Shown in pieces: positions 1-9,800 of a stretch of DNA of 64,000 nt. The notes beneath the pieces are model-generated. The model worked only from the letters and a program-made list of their open reading frames with translations. It had not been told where the DNA came from and made no database searches. Origin of the DNA: Pyrenophora tritici-repentis (Eukaryota; Ascomycota; Dothideomycetes; Pleosporales; Pleosporaceae); contig NC_089392.1 in assembly GCF_003171515.1 (NCBI RefSeq), positions 2,480,001 to 2,544,000 on the forward strand. The letters are read 5' to 3'. Every line of letters starts with the position of its first letter. The stretch's first letter is position 1. A program made the translations under genes and the position numbers.

Positions 1-781
1 AGTTGATCAGCTCGTCGTAGTGTGCTAGGCCTTGCTCGTTAACTGGTGTGCCCGGAAGGATAAAGGGAAGGATTCGTGTCCAGGGAACGGAGAATCGGTA
101 GTACTTCACTCCCATGGCTGCAATCCGCTCAATGTCTTGCTTGTACAGATAGTAGTTCTCGTTTGCGATCCAGTTTGGTGCTTGGCCCGGGTTGATTAAG
201 GTGCCAACATCGTTGTGGACCGGTGTCCGGCCTTCGTCGGCGATAGCTCCCTCAATTTGAACGGCTGAGGCTGCTACACCGAGCATGAAGTCCTTGGGGA
301 AGTAGTAGCATGACTGGGGAATGACAGGTTCAGGAGGAGGTAGGATTAGCTCGCTCGTCGGTACTGGAGTCGGTGACACTGTTGTAGAGTATATGCCCCT
401 TGTGAAGTTAACCCAGGGAATCGTACTCCAAAGTGCAGACCACGACGCGTTTCCGTACGGGTTGGCGGTATCGGTAGCTGTTACGCTGGCGTTGGGGTAC
501 CAGTTGCCCCATTGCGTTGTCGTCAAATTGGGTACGAAGCTGCTAAGCGACGCATAGGGTGGAGCGTAGGTCGTCGTAGCAGTGGGAGCCGGGATCGACT
601 TTGCAGTACGAACCGTCTCGGTTTGCGTGAAGCTGAACTCTCGGAAGGTGTATTGAGGAACTGCAGTGGCGTATGTGCAATTTTCCACGCATTGCGGTCG
701 TGATACTGGGCCTTCAGCCGGGATGTAGACTTGCTGAGCAAGTGCTACGGCTCCGCATGCCAGAAGAGCTTGAGGTTTCAT
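1..781 (-). CDS. Glycoside hydrolase family 1 (beta-glucosidase-like), N-terminal part
   Basis: Secreted GH1 enzyme, expected to hydrolyse beta-glucosides outside the cell. The frame is open from ATG 781 to the window edge (260 codons, no intron seen) and the C-terminal half lies outside. Residues 1-15 form a signal peptide (MKPQALLACGAVALA). A Thr/Pro/Asn-rich stretch of about 140 residues with N-glycosylation sequons follows. The GH1 fold begins near residue 160: FMLGVAASAVQIEGA is the usual GH1 entry strand, then NENYYLYKQDIERIAAMGVK and YYRFSVPWTRILP, the classic second strand. The two catalytic glutamates are beyond the window, so activity cannot be judged. The long spacer before the catalytic domain is unusual for a plain GH1 enzyme. 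Assignment to GH1 is firm; substrate specificity is inferred. Confidence 0.85.
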   Translation of the reverse strand, partial: MKPQALLACGAVALAQQVYIPAEGPVSRPQCVENCTYATAVPQYTFREFSFTQTETVRTAKSIPAPTATTTYAPPYASLSSFVPNLTTTQWGNWYPNASVTATDTANPYGNASWSALWSTIPWVNFTRGIYSTTVSPTPVPTSELILPPPEPVIPQSCYYFPKDFMLGVAASAVQIEGAIADEGRTPVHNDVGTLINPGQAPNWIANENYYLYKQDIERIAAMGVKYYRFSVPWTRILPFILPGTPVNEQGLAHYDELIN

Positions 782-830
782 GGTACCGGTAAAGAAGTCA
801 TAGGGATGTACCCTTTCCTCGTCTTTGTAG

Positions 831-840
831 CGTATTTATA
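831..840 (-). promoter_or_regulatory. TATA-like box of the GH1 gene
   Basis: Reading the minus strand, TATAAATACG lies about 50 nt upstream of the GH1 start codon at 781, a usable core-promoter position with a short leader. Seen in sequence; function is inferred. Confidence 0.4.
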
Positions 841-978
841 CTACATTTACGTCATGCAGAGACTTTCAAGGTTACATTCGGACCGGGATGGTCGTAGGGC
901 GCACGACCTGTCGGGTATTTGACAATGCCGAGTTGGAGAATGTACATGTGGAGTCAATGTCCATACCTACGTAGGTAC

Positions 979-1087
979 CTGGGGTCACCATCTGAGAAAG
1001 ACGCCCCTCGGTCGAGCTCGGTCGGGCTCAAGTTCGGCGATGGGGTAGTAGTGCTGTGCGGGGACCACCTGCAGCGGTGGAGCGGGG
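979..1087. promoter_or_regulatory. Cluster of CreA-type consensus sites
   Basis: Three matches to the carbon-catabolite repressor consensus SYGGRG lie within 110 bp: CTGGGG at 979-984 and GCGGGG at 1058-1063 and 1082-1087. They are 200-310 bp upstream of the GH1 start, a plausible place for glucose repression of a secreted glycosidase. The consensus is short, so chance matches are possible. A 14-bp perfect palindrome (TACCTACGTAGGTA, 964-977) sits beside them. Confidence 0.25.
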
Positions 1088-2780
1088 TACGGTGTCATCA
1101 AATATGGGGTGCATGAATCAGGAACACTGACAACTTGATGTTCGATTTCATTTTGTCCGATGTGCTCCATGCAATTCCTAAATGCCGGAGTTCTGCCTTG
1201 TCAGCTGTCCTTCACATGTTGTTGTTTTGCGCATTGTTACGTAAACAGGCTTGGTGACTGGTATGCGATGTGCATGTTCGGGGCTCCGATTGCATCTCGT
1301 CTTTGAGTGATATACTGCGGTTCGGTGACGGCTAACCCGCCGTCCCAATGTTCGGGCCGATCTCCACATCGTGAACATCTGGTGAGTACCTATAGGTATG
1401 TCCAAAGATGCCTGATTCCAATCGCGATCCACTCCGAGGCTAGTAGAATTATTCCGGCTTTTACCCAAGTAAAGGATTATTCTCGGTATGCCCTGCTTCG
1501 ATGATTAGCGTTGTGCGCGCCTCCTACCAACGTCCCAGACCCATGCTCCACCCAACAGGCGGATGATGGGAGGCAGCAGATGAACGGGGAACGCTTTCCG
1601 CCGCATTTGCTATCGTCTCCTCCACTGCTCAGGTATATATTGCACGTAGACAGGCATGGACATGATTTTAAACAAAGGCATGCACATTTCTTAAAAAGTT
1701 CATCATCTCACCTGTTTGAGTATGACGGCAATATCGACAATACTGATACGGAGAACAAGATACTAATCCGCATAGCGCAACTGCAAAGCTAATCGGAGAG
1801 GGGGTGGGATTTGGCAAGGAAACCCTCGTAACCACACCAATGGGAGAATCTGCTGCTTATAGACCGACGAAGATCCAGTCACACCAAAAGGCGAACCGAT
1901 GCCAAACGTAAAGGGCGAGACTAGCTACGTCTCTCCTCTAGCAAATGGCGAGTGACTCACGAACTCGCCGCGACTAAACCAAACATCGCCTGTCACCCGG
2001 CTATATATCCGTAGCCGCATTGCAGTTGGGGATTTAGCTGGCAAGCCGGCCTCTCTCGCATCTTCTCTTCAACTGTCCTATCAAGAGATACAGTCATAGT
2101 TCTCAATATAGTCAGAACAATAGCTGTTTTACTCGTATTCAACAACTTCCCCAAGCTAAAGCCAAAGATGACGTTACTGTATAGCTGGATTGTAGTGAGA
2201 CTTCTGGGTTAGACTGGAACCAGGTCATGAAGAAGTATACTTTACGATGTGCGGGAAGCGAGGCCGACGATAATACCGCGTCGTAGAATTACATACGCCT
2301 GTTCTTTCTGTGAAAGCAAAGATGCCGGAGCCTTCCGAGATGTTGTACGTTCTGGTGTGCATGACTATGAATCGGTGTGGGCATGATGTACATGTTCTAT
2401 CACAACTTTGTTATTCGGACGTTTGTAAAGTGCAACTTTAGAGTCAGACATGCGAAAGGACAGAAAAAACATATGCATTTCGTTTACAAGCGCAGAAATG
2501 AGATTGATGAAACCCTAGAATACACGCCACCAAATGGATCGCCAAGTGCACCTCAACCGATGCCATTATATACCGCCTCCTCGCTTCCTGACTTTGGGAA
2601 GCCTTCGTTGTCCGTCCGTTCGCAAGATACATGTGGGTAGACATACAGAGTGACGCGAATGCTGTTGATACGCGCCACGTAGTTGGAACATATCGTCGTA
2701 CTTCAGGTATCGATGCCGATGTTGCGTGTTGCAGATTGTGTTTGTCGGTTCTTGTCTGCAATCATGGGCCGCGTAAGCGT

Positions 2781-3632
2781 TTAGCATTGAGCCTCACCAG
2801 CCTTGGAGTTCATGAGAAGGGCGACAATAAGGCCATAGAGACCTGGTGTATGTTAGTGAGTGACTGCATGCCGACATGTCTAGTGCTTGACGTACCCAAA
2901 ACTTCAGCGAAAATGAGGATCAGAATCATTCCGACGAAAAGCCTGGGCTGCTGAGCGGTTCCTCGTACACCAGCATCACCGACAATACCGATGGCAAAAC
3001 CGGCAGCCATACCCGAAAGACCAACGGAGAGACCAGCACCGAGTTGGATGAAGTTGGCGAACAGCGAAGACTCCTGTTTCAGGCCGTTGGAGATGAGGAC
3101 AGACACGACGAGACCGTAGATACCAATAATACCCGCCATGACAACGGGAATAATGTCTGCACAATGCGTTAGTTACATATCGCCTTATACATGCCGGGCT
3201 GATCCGGGCGACGATGCTCAAACGTACTCTTTACAATCAGGTCAGGGCGGAGGACACCCATGGCCGAGACACCAACACCAGCCTTAGCAGTTCCGTAGGC
3301 CGCACCGAAGCAAGCGAAGACGATAGCGGACGTGCAGCCCATGGCACCGAAGAAGGGCTATTCTCTCGTTAATATACTCTTGCGCTGCTACGGAAGGAGG
3401 TCGTGGCGTCGCGGCGCCGATCGCGTCGAAGGCGGAGCGCACGTGGTTTCTCGAGTACTTACGGCATAGACGGGGCTACATTCATCATGTTAGCTTGTGC
3501 TCATCTCATAAAGCTTCTCCGGTGTCGTGATGACAGTCGCGCGCCCAGCTCGTTCCTAAGAAGCAAGCTGGAAGCTGCCTGCATATCTCGACAAGGGAGC
3601 TCCGCGTGTACTCACCAAAGTTCGGAAACCAT
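2781..3632 (-). CDS. vma3: V-type ATPase 16 kDa proteolipid, subunit c (Vma3)
   Basis: Membrane rotor (c-ring) subunit of the vacuolar H+-ATPase. Five exons on the minus strand: 3632-3616, 3475-3463, 3357-3228, 3156-2896, 2842-2781. They sum to 483 nt, i.e. 160 residues, the normal subunit c length. The product begins MVSELCPVYAPFFGAMG and has four hydrophobic helices. Conserved stretches include [32 protein letters not shown] and the fourth helix [15 protein letters not shown], whose Glu is the proton carrier. Exon 2 is only 13 nt (CCCCGTCTATGCC), flanked by GTAAGT downstream and a CTAAC branch point plus TAG upstream. Without it the conserved LCPVYA motif cannot be made. The gene is divergent from SNU13. 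Identity is very secure. Confidence 0.93.
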
Positions 3633-4027
3633 ATTTGCGGTTTGTTAGGGTTGGTTTGTTGGGTGTAGAAGAGCGTCGAGATCTTTCCTGAGATGGACGG
3701 AAGTGGTGGATGCGGCGATGGGGCGGTTGGGAGATGTCGAGGAGTGGTGACGATGGTTGGCGAAGAGCTGGTCGCCTTTGCATGACGCACTAGTCCCAGC
3801 TTGAGACAAGCGCCACACGTGATGTATGCCAAGGTTCTACCTAGGAACTTTTTTTCCTAGACCCCTACACTCCACCATCTTCACCAACCTTTACCTCGGG
3901 CGAGCAAGCAGTGTATGTCGCATGCATACCTATACCTTATTTCCAGTCAAAGACTAACAGTTTCTAGGAATCCTACCTCGGACGAGCTTTAGCAGTGAAC
4001 CCTACGACCAATCTACAACAATTCATC
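3633..4027 (+). other. Bidirectional promoter VMA3/SNU13 with probable 5' UTR intron
   Basis: The 395-bp divergent interval serves two housekeeping genes. On the plus strand a perfect GTATGT donor at 3913, a CTAAC branch-like site at about 3953 and a TTTCTAG acceptor ending at 3967 define a likely 55-nt intron in the SNU13 leader. Splice motifs are seen; transcription is inferred. Confidence 0.45.
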
Positions 4028-4668
4028 ATGGCCGAAGACAACGTAAGTCGCAAGCTGCGCTTCCACCTCTACGTCCATCCTATCACCCCCCAGCCCCTAC
4101 GATAAAGACGAGCCGTTGGTAGCTCGCTTGGTATGGTAGTTTCCGCCCATGCGATCAGTAACGCGCTCATTTTTCCGTAGGGGAGGAGCTATCATTCTTA
4201 TTCTTTATGCGCCGCGGAAAATTATTTCAAAACACTAACGACAAACAGTCCGCAGCCTGGCCCCAAGCCGATCAGGCTCTCTCGCAAGAGATACTTGACC
4301 GTTCGTAAATAATTACTCTTTCTACTACCTTCATATACTAATTACTTCAATTAGTCGTCCAACAAGCAAGTCACTACAAACAAATCAAGAAGGGAGCCAA
4401 CGAAGCGACGAAGACCCTCAACCGCGGAATTTCCGAGCTAATTATCCTCGCCGCTGACACCTCCCCACTCGCTATCCTCCTCCACCTGCCTCTCCTCTGC
4501 GAAGACAAGAACGTACCCTACGTCTACGTCCCTAGCAAGCAGGCTCTTGGACGTGCCTGCGGAGTTGCTAGGCCCGTCATCGCTGCGTCCATCACCACCA
4601 ACGAAGCGTCTGATCTGATGGGTCAGATCCGCGCCCTCAAGGACAAGGTTGAGCGTCTCGCGGTCTAG
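4028..4668 (+). CDS. snu13: Snu13 / 15.5K-type L7Ae-family RNA-binding protein
   Basis: Small kink-turn RNA-binding protein shared by the U4/U6.U5 tri-snRNP and box C/D snoRNPs; nuclear/nucleolar. Three exons, 4028-4042, 4249-4300 and 4355-4668 (381 nt), give 126 residues, the normal length. Exon 1 encodes only MAEDN. Diagnostic sequence is the L7Ae core [39 protein letters not shown], then [17 protein letters not shown] and RPVIAASIT. The second intron must use the weak donor GTTCGT at 4301, because the nearby better-looking GTAAAT would shift the frame out of the conserved [10 protein letters not shown] segment. Divergent from vma3. Confidence 0.93.
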
Positions 4669-5326
4669 TCGCGATGCGCCTACCTGCACCGTACGATCGC
4701 CTGGATATATGGGTATGCACCCGGGTGTCATAAAATATTTGATATCACTGGAGTTAAAAGGCCACGGTAGTCGCCAGATCAAGCACATATTTTGACACTC
4801 AGGTCTTTGAAAATGAAGGAATGGAGTTCGCAATGTTGGAAGTCTATGTAGGATCAATAACAGGGCATCTGGATGAGATATCGCTAGATCTTCTCTGTAC
4901 GTAGACTGAGAATGAAGTGCCGAGCGCAAGACGGCATCGACTCTACTAAATCAAAACTCACGTATTCAACATAACTAGCACTAGCACTGCCTTCGCACTT
5001 ACTTGCATGATTTCTTTGTTGCCACAATAACCTGATCGAGACAGCAGATTAACATTACTGTGGCCTGGTATTTCTTTAATAAGGGTTCTTAGCGGCCACG
5101 CCAGCTGCTCAACATATGCATGTGCATGTCAAACTTCGGGTACCTGCCGCCAGCCCGCTCTCCCCGTCACGCCGACTATATGCAAGATAAAACTCTGTTT
5201 GTGTATGTTGGCAATGGGGAAACCCTGATTTGAGCTAGTAGATTGGGAGAGATGAGCTTGTTTCAGTTGGTATTCAACAATATATCCCAAGTCAAACTGT
5301 ATTGATATTCTGTTGTATCGAACTTG
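4669..5326. other. Intergenic, convergent 3' flanks
   Basis: Apart from the small inverted-repeat element at its left end I see nothing. It separates the 3' ends of SNU13 (+) and the DUF1996 gene (-) and should hold both terminators. A long minus-strand open frame near 4438-4929 is the antisense of SNU13 exon 3 and its 3' flank. Confidence 0.5.
4716..4806 (+). mobile_element. MITE-like element, copy B (shortened)
   Basis: The left end at 4718-4737 reads CACCCGGGTGTCATAAAATA. The right end at about 4787-4803 (ATATTTTGACACTCAGG) is an imperfect inverted copy. The left end and the core GTAGTCGCCAGA (4767-4778) match the reverse complement of the element at 56198-56309. This copy is about 25 bp shorter on its right side. 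It lies just 3' of SNU13. No coding capacity. The similarity is seen directly; the mobile-element reading is an inference. Confidence 0.6.
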
Positions 5327-6890
5327 CTAAGCCCGCCCCAGAAGAGTGGCTGCAGGCACGATTACCGTAGTCATAGACGAGCTGGTCGATCGAGAAGCCA
5401 CCGCTGCAGCAACACCACCAACATCATTGTTCCGACACTCACCCCCATCATCCTCACACCTACGATAGATACTCATACTACCAGCATTACCACACACTTG
5501 CTCCTTATTCCCCACACACGGCATAGCGCAAGATCCCATAATCCCCTCTTTAGGCAGGCGTTTTACATCAAGCTCGTTGTTACAGAAACATTCATTGCCA
5601 TTTTCAGGCGCGGCGTAGGAAAATTTGCCAGCAATGCAGTAGTTGATGCAGCTCTCCACCGTCATGGTGTCGTTGTATGTCCAGGCGCCCGTCATGGCGC
5701 GGTCAGTCACAGAGTCCGTGCCGCAGCCGATGTATTGCCACCTTTTGGTTTGGGTGAGATCGATGTGATCGGAAGGGCCGGCGGCATTGAGGGTAGGGGT
5801 GTGGGATGTGCAATTTGCTGCGGAAGTGGTGGTGGCACGGGTAGGGCCGTATGTGAGGGTGTTGCAGCCTGGGAGGGCAGTAAGGTTTTTGCTGACTTGT
5901 TCGTTGAGTGACGAGGGGATTTTGCACGCGTTGCTTTCCTCGGTTGTGTACATGGTAACTGCGGCGCACTTTTCGACTTGACCAGACATGTCTGTGCAGG
6001 TATTGACGGCCTTTTGGAGGACCTCTACATCCCAGCCGTTGAAGAAGTCGCCGTGGAGTCCGTAGCCTGTTGCGTCTCCTTGGGAGAAGACAAAGGGATT
6101 CTTGCCGTCATCCCATTCACTTTCGAAGCGCGCCGTGTCGTACAGGATCTCGTAGAATATGGAGATCATGTGGACGGGGTGCGTAGGGGGACAGTTGCCA
6201 CCATTGTACACGGTACCCGATGGATAGCTCATATGGCTTTTGTGGTCAGGTGAGTCGAGATTCTTGCCATCCCAGCATTGAGGGAAGAAGACTTGGGCTC
6301 GCAGTCCTCCCGGACACGTGTAGTTGGGCATACCGTTCGTCTCTAGTAGGTTTGCGCCGAGGCAGTTAAAAGAAATGCCTTGAGCGGCAAGGCTACCGTC
6401 AGAAGAGCGAGTATCCGGATCGCCAGCAATCATACGGAATCCTTCTGGAAAGGCGTGTAGTTGCTCGGTCTGATTGTCTCCACGGCGCTGGAGGTAATAC
6501 ACGGTCATGCCACCGTTCGTATCGTCCCCGTCACCCATAACAGGGACTGGGGCAAATCCCGTCCCATTCTTGTACTTCACGTAGAGTTGGGGGGTCCAGT
6601 AGTTTGATTTGTCCTCCTTTACTAGATGTCAGTCTTGGAATAGTGACAGAAGCCTTGTATCCTACCTTGATGGAACATGATGAGCACAAGGAGGCTTGAG
6701 TGTCCTGGTATGTCATATTGGCCTTGAACCCTGATCCACCAGATATTGTGTGTACATGGTCGGAGATGCTCCCAGGGTTCATTATTGGGTCGATGCGCTC
6801 TCTGACAAGGCGCCCAGGGCATGACATGCGGAAGAATGCATTTGTAGAAGCTGCAAACCCTAGGGCACGTATTACGTTCCTGATGAACAT
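5327..6890 (-). CDS. Secreted DUF1996 protein with C-terminal WSC domain
   Basis: Extracellular or wall-associated protein of unknown biochemical activity. Two exons, 6890-6666 and 6616-5327, with a 49-nt intron (GTAGGA...AAAG), give 504 residues. The N-terminus (MFIRNVIRALGFAASTNA) is a signal peptide. The DUF1996 hallmark FFRMSCPGRLVRERIDPI, then PGSISDHVHTISGG, follows at once. DUF1996 continues through CWDGKNLDSPDHKSHMSYPSG to about residue 270. A WSC domain covers roughly residues 355-455 (WQYIGCGTD, then CINYC, ECFCNNEL, CVGNKEQVCG), a Cys-rich module thought to bind cell-wall carbohydrate. The tail is Ser/Ala-rich with a weak hydrophobic end, so a GPI anchor is possible but not convincing. 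Several N-glycosylation sequons support secretion. Confidence 0.88.
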
Positions 6891-9800
6891 ACTAAAAGAC
6901 GCAGCTAGTAAGTGGTGGCTGAGTGGGAAGAATAAGGTGAAAGAGGGTTCGAATGAAAGTAGTCGAAAGACGGAGGTCTATGGAGAGTTCTAGGGTTATA
7001 AGAACATAGAGAACATAAATGAGTGATTGAGAAATGTCAATGTAAGTGACACCAAAATGAGTGTGGTTTCTAACGCCTTTGTTCATTGATAAAGCTGTGA
7101 AGGACAAAACACAATATATGATGGGTGGCATGGTGGTGGAGAAAACCAGCCCTCGGTTGATGAAGCACAACACCTGCTATTGTACAATTCTCAAGTTACT
7201 CAACATACTCACATGTTTGACCTGCCATTGATGATACAGAATCTATACGGTAGCATTGTTTGTGGCTTGTGAAATTGGTATACCGTAGAAGACGAGATAC
7301 CTAGACGCGCGCTCTATGATGGCGCCTATTTCGTCACACCAGATAAACAGTGCCTACGTACCTCGGTATGTGCCAACGCACGTTTGTAGCACCCCTGCGA
7401 GACATACTGTTGCCGTCGCATTCAGGATCGCAGTGACATCGATGTTCAGACAAAGAAGAACGCACACGGCCAATTCGCGGTGAGAAATAGTACCTCGCTA
7501 CGCTCTGTTTGGTTCGCTGCTAACCATTGTATTGGATCTGATGTGGTGTGCTGCGCCAATTTTCTGGCCGTCACGAAGCAGGATATGCCTCACCGTCTTT
7601 GTTACATAGGTCTGTGTGTGGAAGATTGGCTATTGGGGCCTGCTGAAAGTACGAAGGATGGTTGTCTGCAGACTGTGGCGCGAGCTGCCGCCCACGAGAC
7701 GAGACGGTAGTACATTTACCGTTAGCGGAAAGCACAGACGCTAAGCACCCTTGCCTCCTCCGGGGCTCTGTACTCTTCCAACACACCCCTCAGCTACAGG
7801 AGCAACTTGCGCAAAGTAAGTGATCGATCTTCCCTAACCATGCATCAAATCTGCGATCTGAACATCTGCACAACGACGGTACCCCTTCACAATCAGCATC
7901 AAGCCTGAGACAACCACTCCGCGGATCACTGAGCTCATGAACCTCATGCGTCAGTAGTTACCACTAGAGTTATTGGGCTAATGGTACTTCGTAATGGCCC
8001 GATCAAAAATCGATTGGACGTGAGAGGACGGCGTTTTCGCACCGCTTGGTGCATAATCTAAAACCTACGCGGTCCTCAACCTGCATATCGCTTTGTCGGT
8101 CCAGACACCTGGAACCCCATTTTTTTCGATCTTCAGCTTTCACATGGTGGTGGCTAAGTTCAAGATATCTGACGCCACAGACCCATCGGATCGGTCCAGC
8201 CCTATGACGACCAACAATGAAAATGGGAGGAGCGACTGAGGCAGTCAGAAACATAGGACGCGCAGAGTTCATGGCGTGGCTCGGCTATGTTGCAGACAGC
8301 CCCTGAGTTGAACGATCGAACTACTGTTATTCTCAAAGGGACAAGTCTAACCAACGTGGTCAGTAGCAAACCCTATAGGCCATGCTCATCATTACCGACC
8401 CCACGAACGCACCGAGCGCTGTATAGCTCTTGCCAAAGTTGAATCCACCGGCGGGTGATTGATGGATCGACAAACCGCTGACCTCGCAAGCCCTGATCCA
8501 CAATTTCTCTTACCGGATAATGGGAGGCTTCAGCTGAAGCACATGCAGGGGGATGCTGTCAAAATTGCAACAAACGCGGGGACGGTGCTGGCTAAACAGT
8601 CGATTAGTATATGGCTTGCAAGCGCAAGTACTATTCGTGGCAGACAGTCAACGGTGAATGTACAGATGATGAACCGTCCTTCGTCAGGCAGGAGGCAGAT
8701 TCACAATCTGTTGATGCTGAGGCGCAAGAATGGCAAAATGGTATTTTCGGAAGTGCACGAGTATGTGCGTTCAAGTCGAAATCAGGCCATGGCTACAAGG
8801 AAGCGCCTTTGTTTTTGCGTCCAGATCTAGCTCTCGGTTTGATCCCGTTTCGTTGAGTCTATGTACCCTGTACAGATGAAAAAGCAGCGATTGACAAGCA
8901 AGGGCGTCTATGAATAGCTTTGCTCATACGAATCCTCAGGGCGACGAGGACTACAGAGTCGCAGCGGTTAATGGGATTAGCTAGCGTGGCTATACCGACC
9001 AAGCGTAACTTTCTGGTTCGAGTCTTCCCCTCAGGGGCGGCCCGCTGCCAAATGATGACGACTCCACACAAGAATCAGCCCCCAATGCTTAATACCGATA
9101 GCGACGAGACTGCACATCCACCCTTCCTAGTATGGGTGTCCAAGCTACTCTCTACGCCCACCTGGGTAACGAAGGCGATGATCTGTGGCTGGTCACGTGT
9201 TTTCGCAAAACGTGAGTCAGGTGCCCGCGGACAGATGAAGTGGGTCTCAATCTCGGGAAACACTTAGTAAGCTACTATGAACCCCTCAACCACTCTACAG
9301 CTCACTTTCGATTAAGCTAGCCACGATATCAGCACTCGAGACTATTCGAATGAGCCCATAGTGCAGTATGCACTGTGATGCTGGCCTTCCAACCAGACAA
9401 CGGTTCCACTTTTACCTGTAGTACGCGACAGTTACGAAGATCCCGGACCCCGCGGATTCCTGTTGCTATCTACCAGCCACTCTAGTCATACTTCGTAATC
9501 GCCAGGTGGAATACGTTACTAGCGGTTACTGAGCGGTCGTCGTCAGTTAACGTTTGACTGTGATCTACATACGTGGCTTCACCGCATCGTCACCGACGAC
9601 GCTACGTACTCATCAAGGACATGGTTGCGTTCTCCTATTTTCCCTCTTTTTAGCGAACAATGCTGACGTAGCACGATAGAGTGCTACAGACCTTTCCCTG
9701 GACCTTCCCTATGATAGATAGAAATCGATCTTGAAATCTCACTATCACCAACTTACTACCGAAAGAGATAAAGCGCTCCAAAACATAAACAACATGAACG

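Larger units (their letters stand above)
782..2780. other. Intergenic: GH1 promoter and VMA3 3' flank
   Basis: About 2 kb with only short unsupported open frames on both strands. It should contain the GH1 promoter (left end) and the terminator of the V-ATPase gene (right end). I see no RNA gene, repeat or decayed coding region. Confidence 0.5.

Noticed and set aside
5324..5911. 195-codon plus-strand frame
   Set aside because: Antisense of the DUF1996/WSC gene, which has clear domain matches; the plus-strand translation is repetitive and domain-free.
6940..6960. GGTTCGAATG, second tRNA B-box-like site
   Set aside because: No T-stem pairing on either side and no tRNA-length partner sequence.
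8990..9040. GGTTCGAGTC, resembling a tRNA B box
   Set aside because: The flanking bases do not form a T-arm stem, and no A box or acceptor pairing is present.
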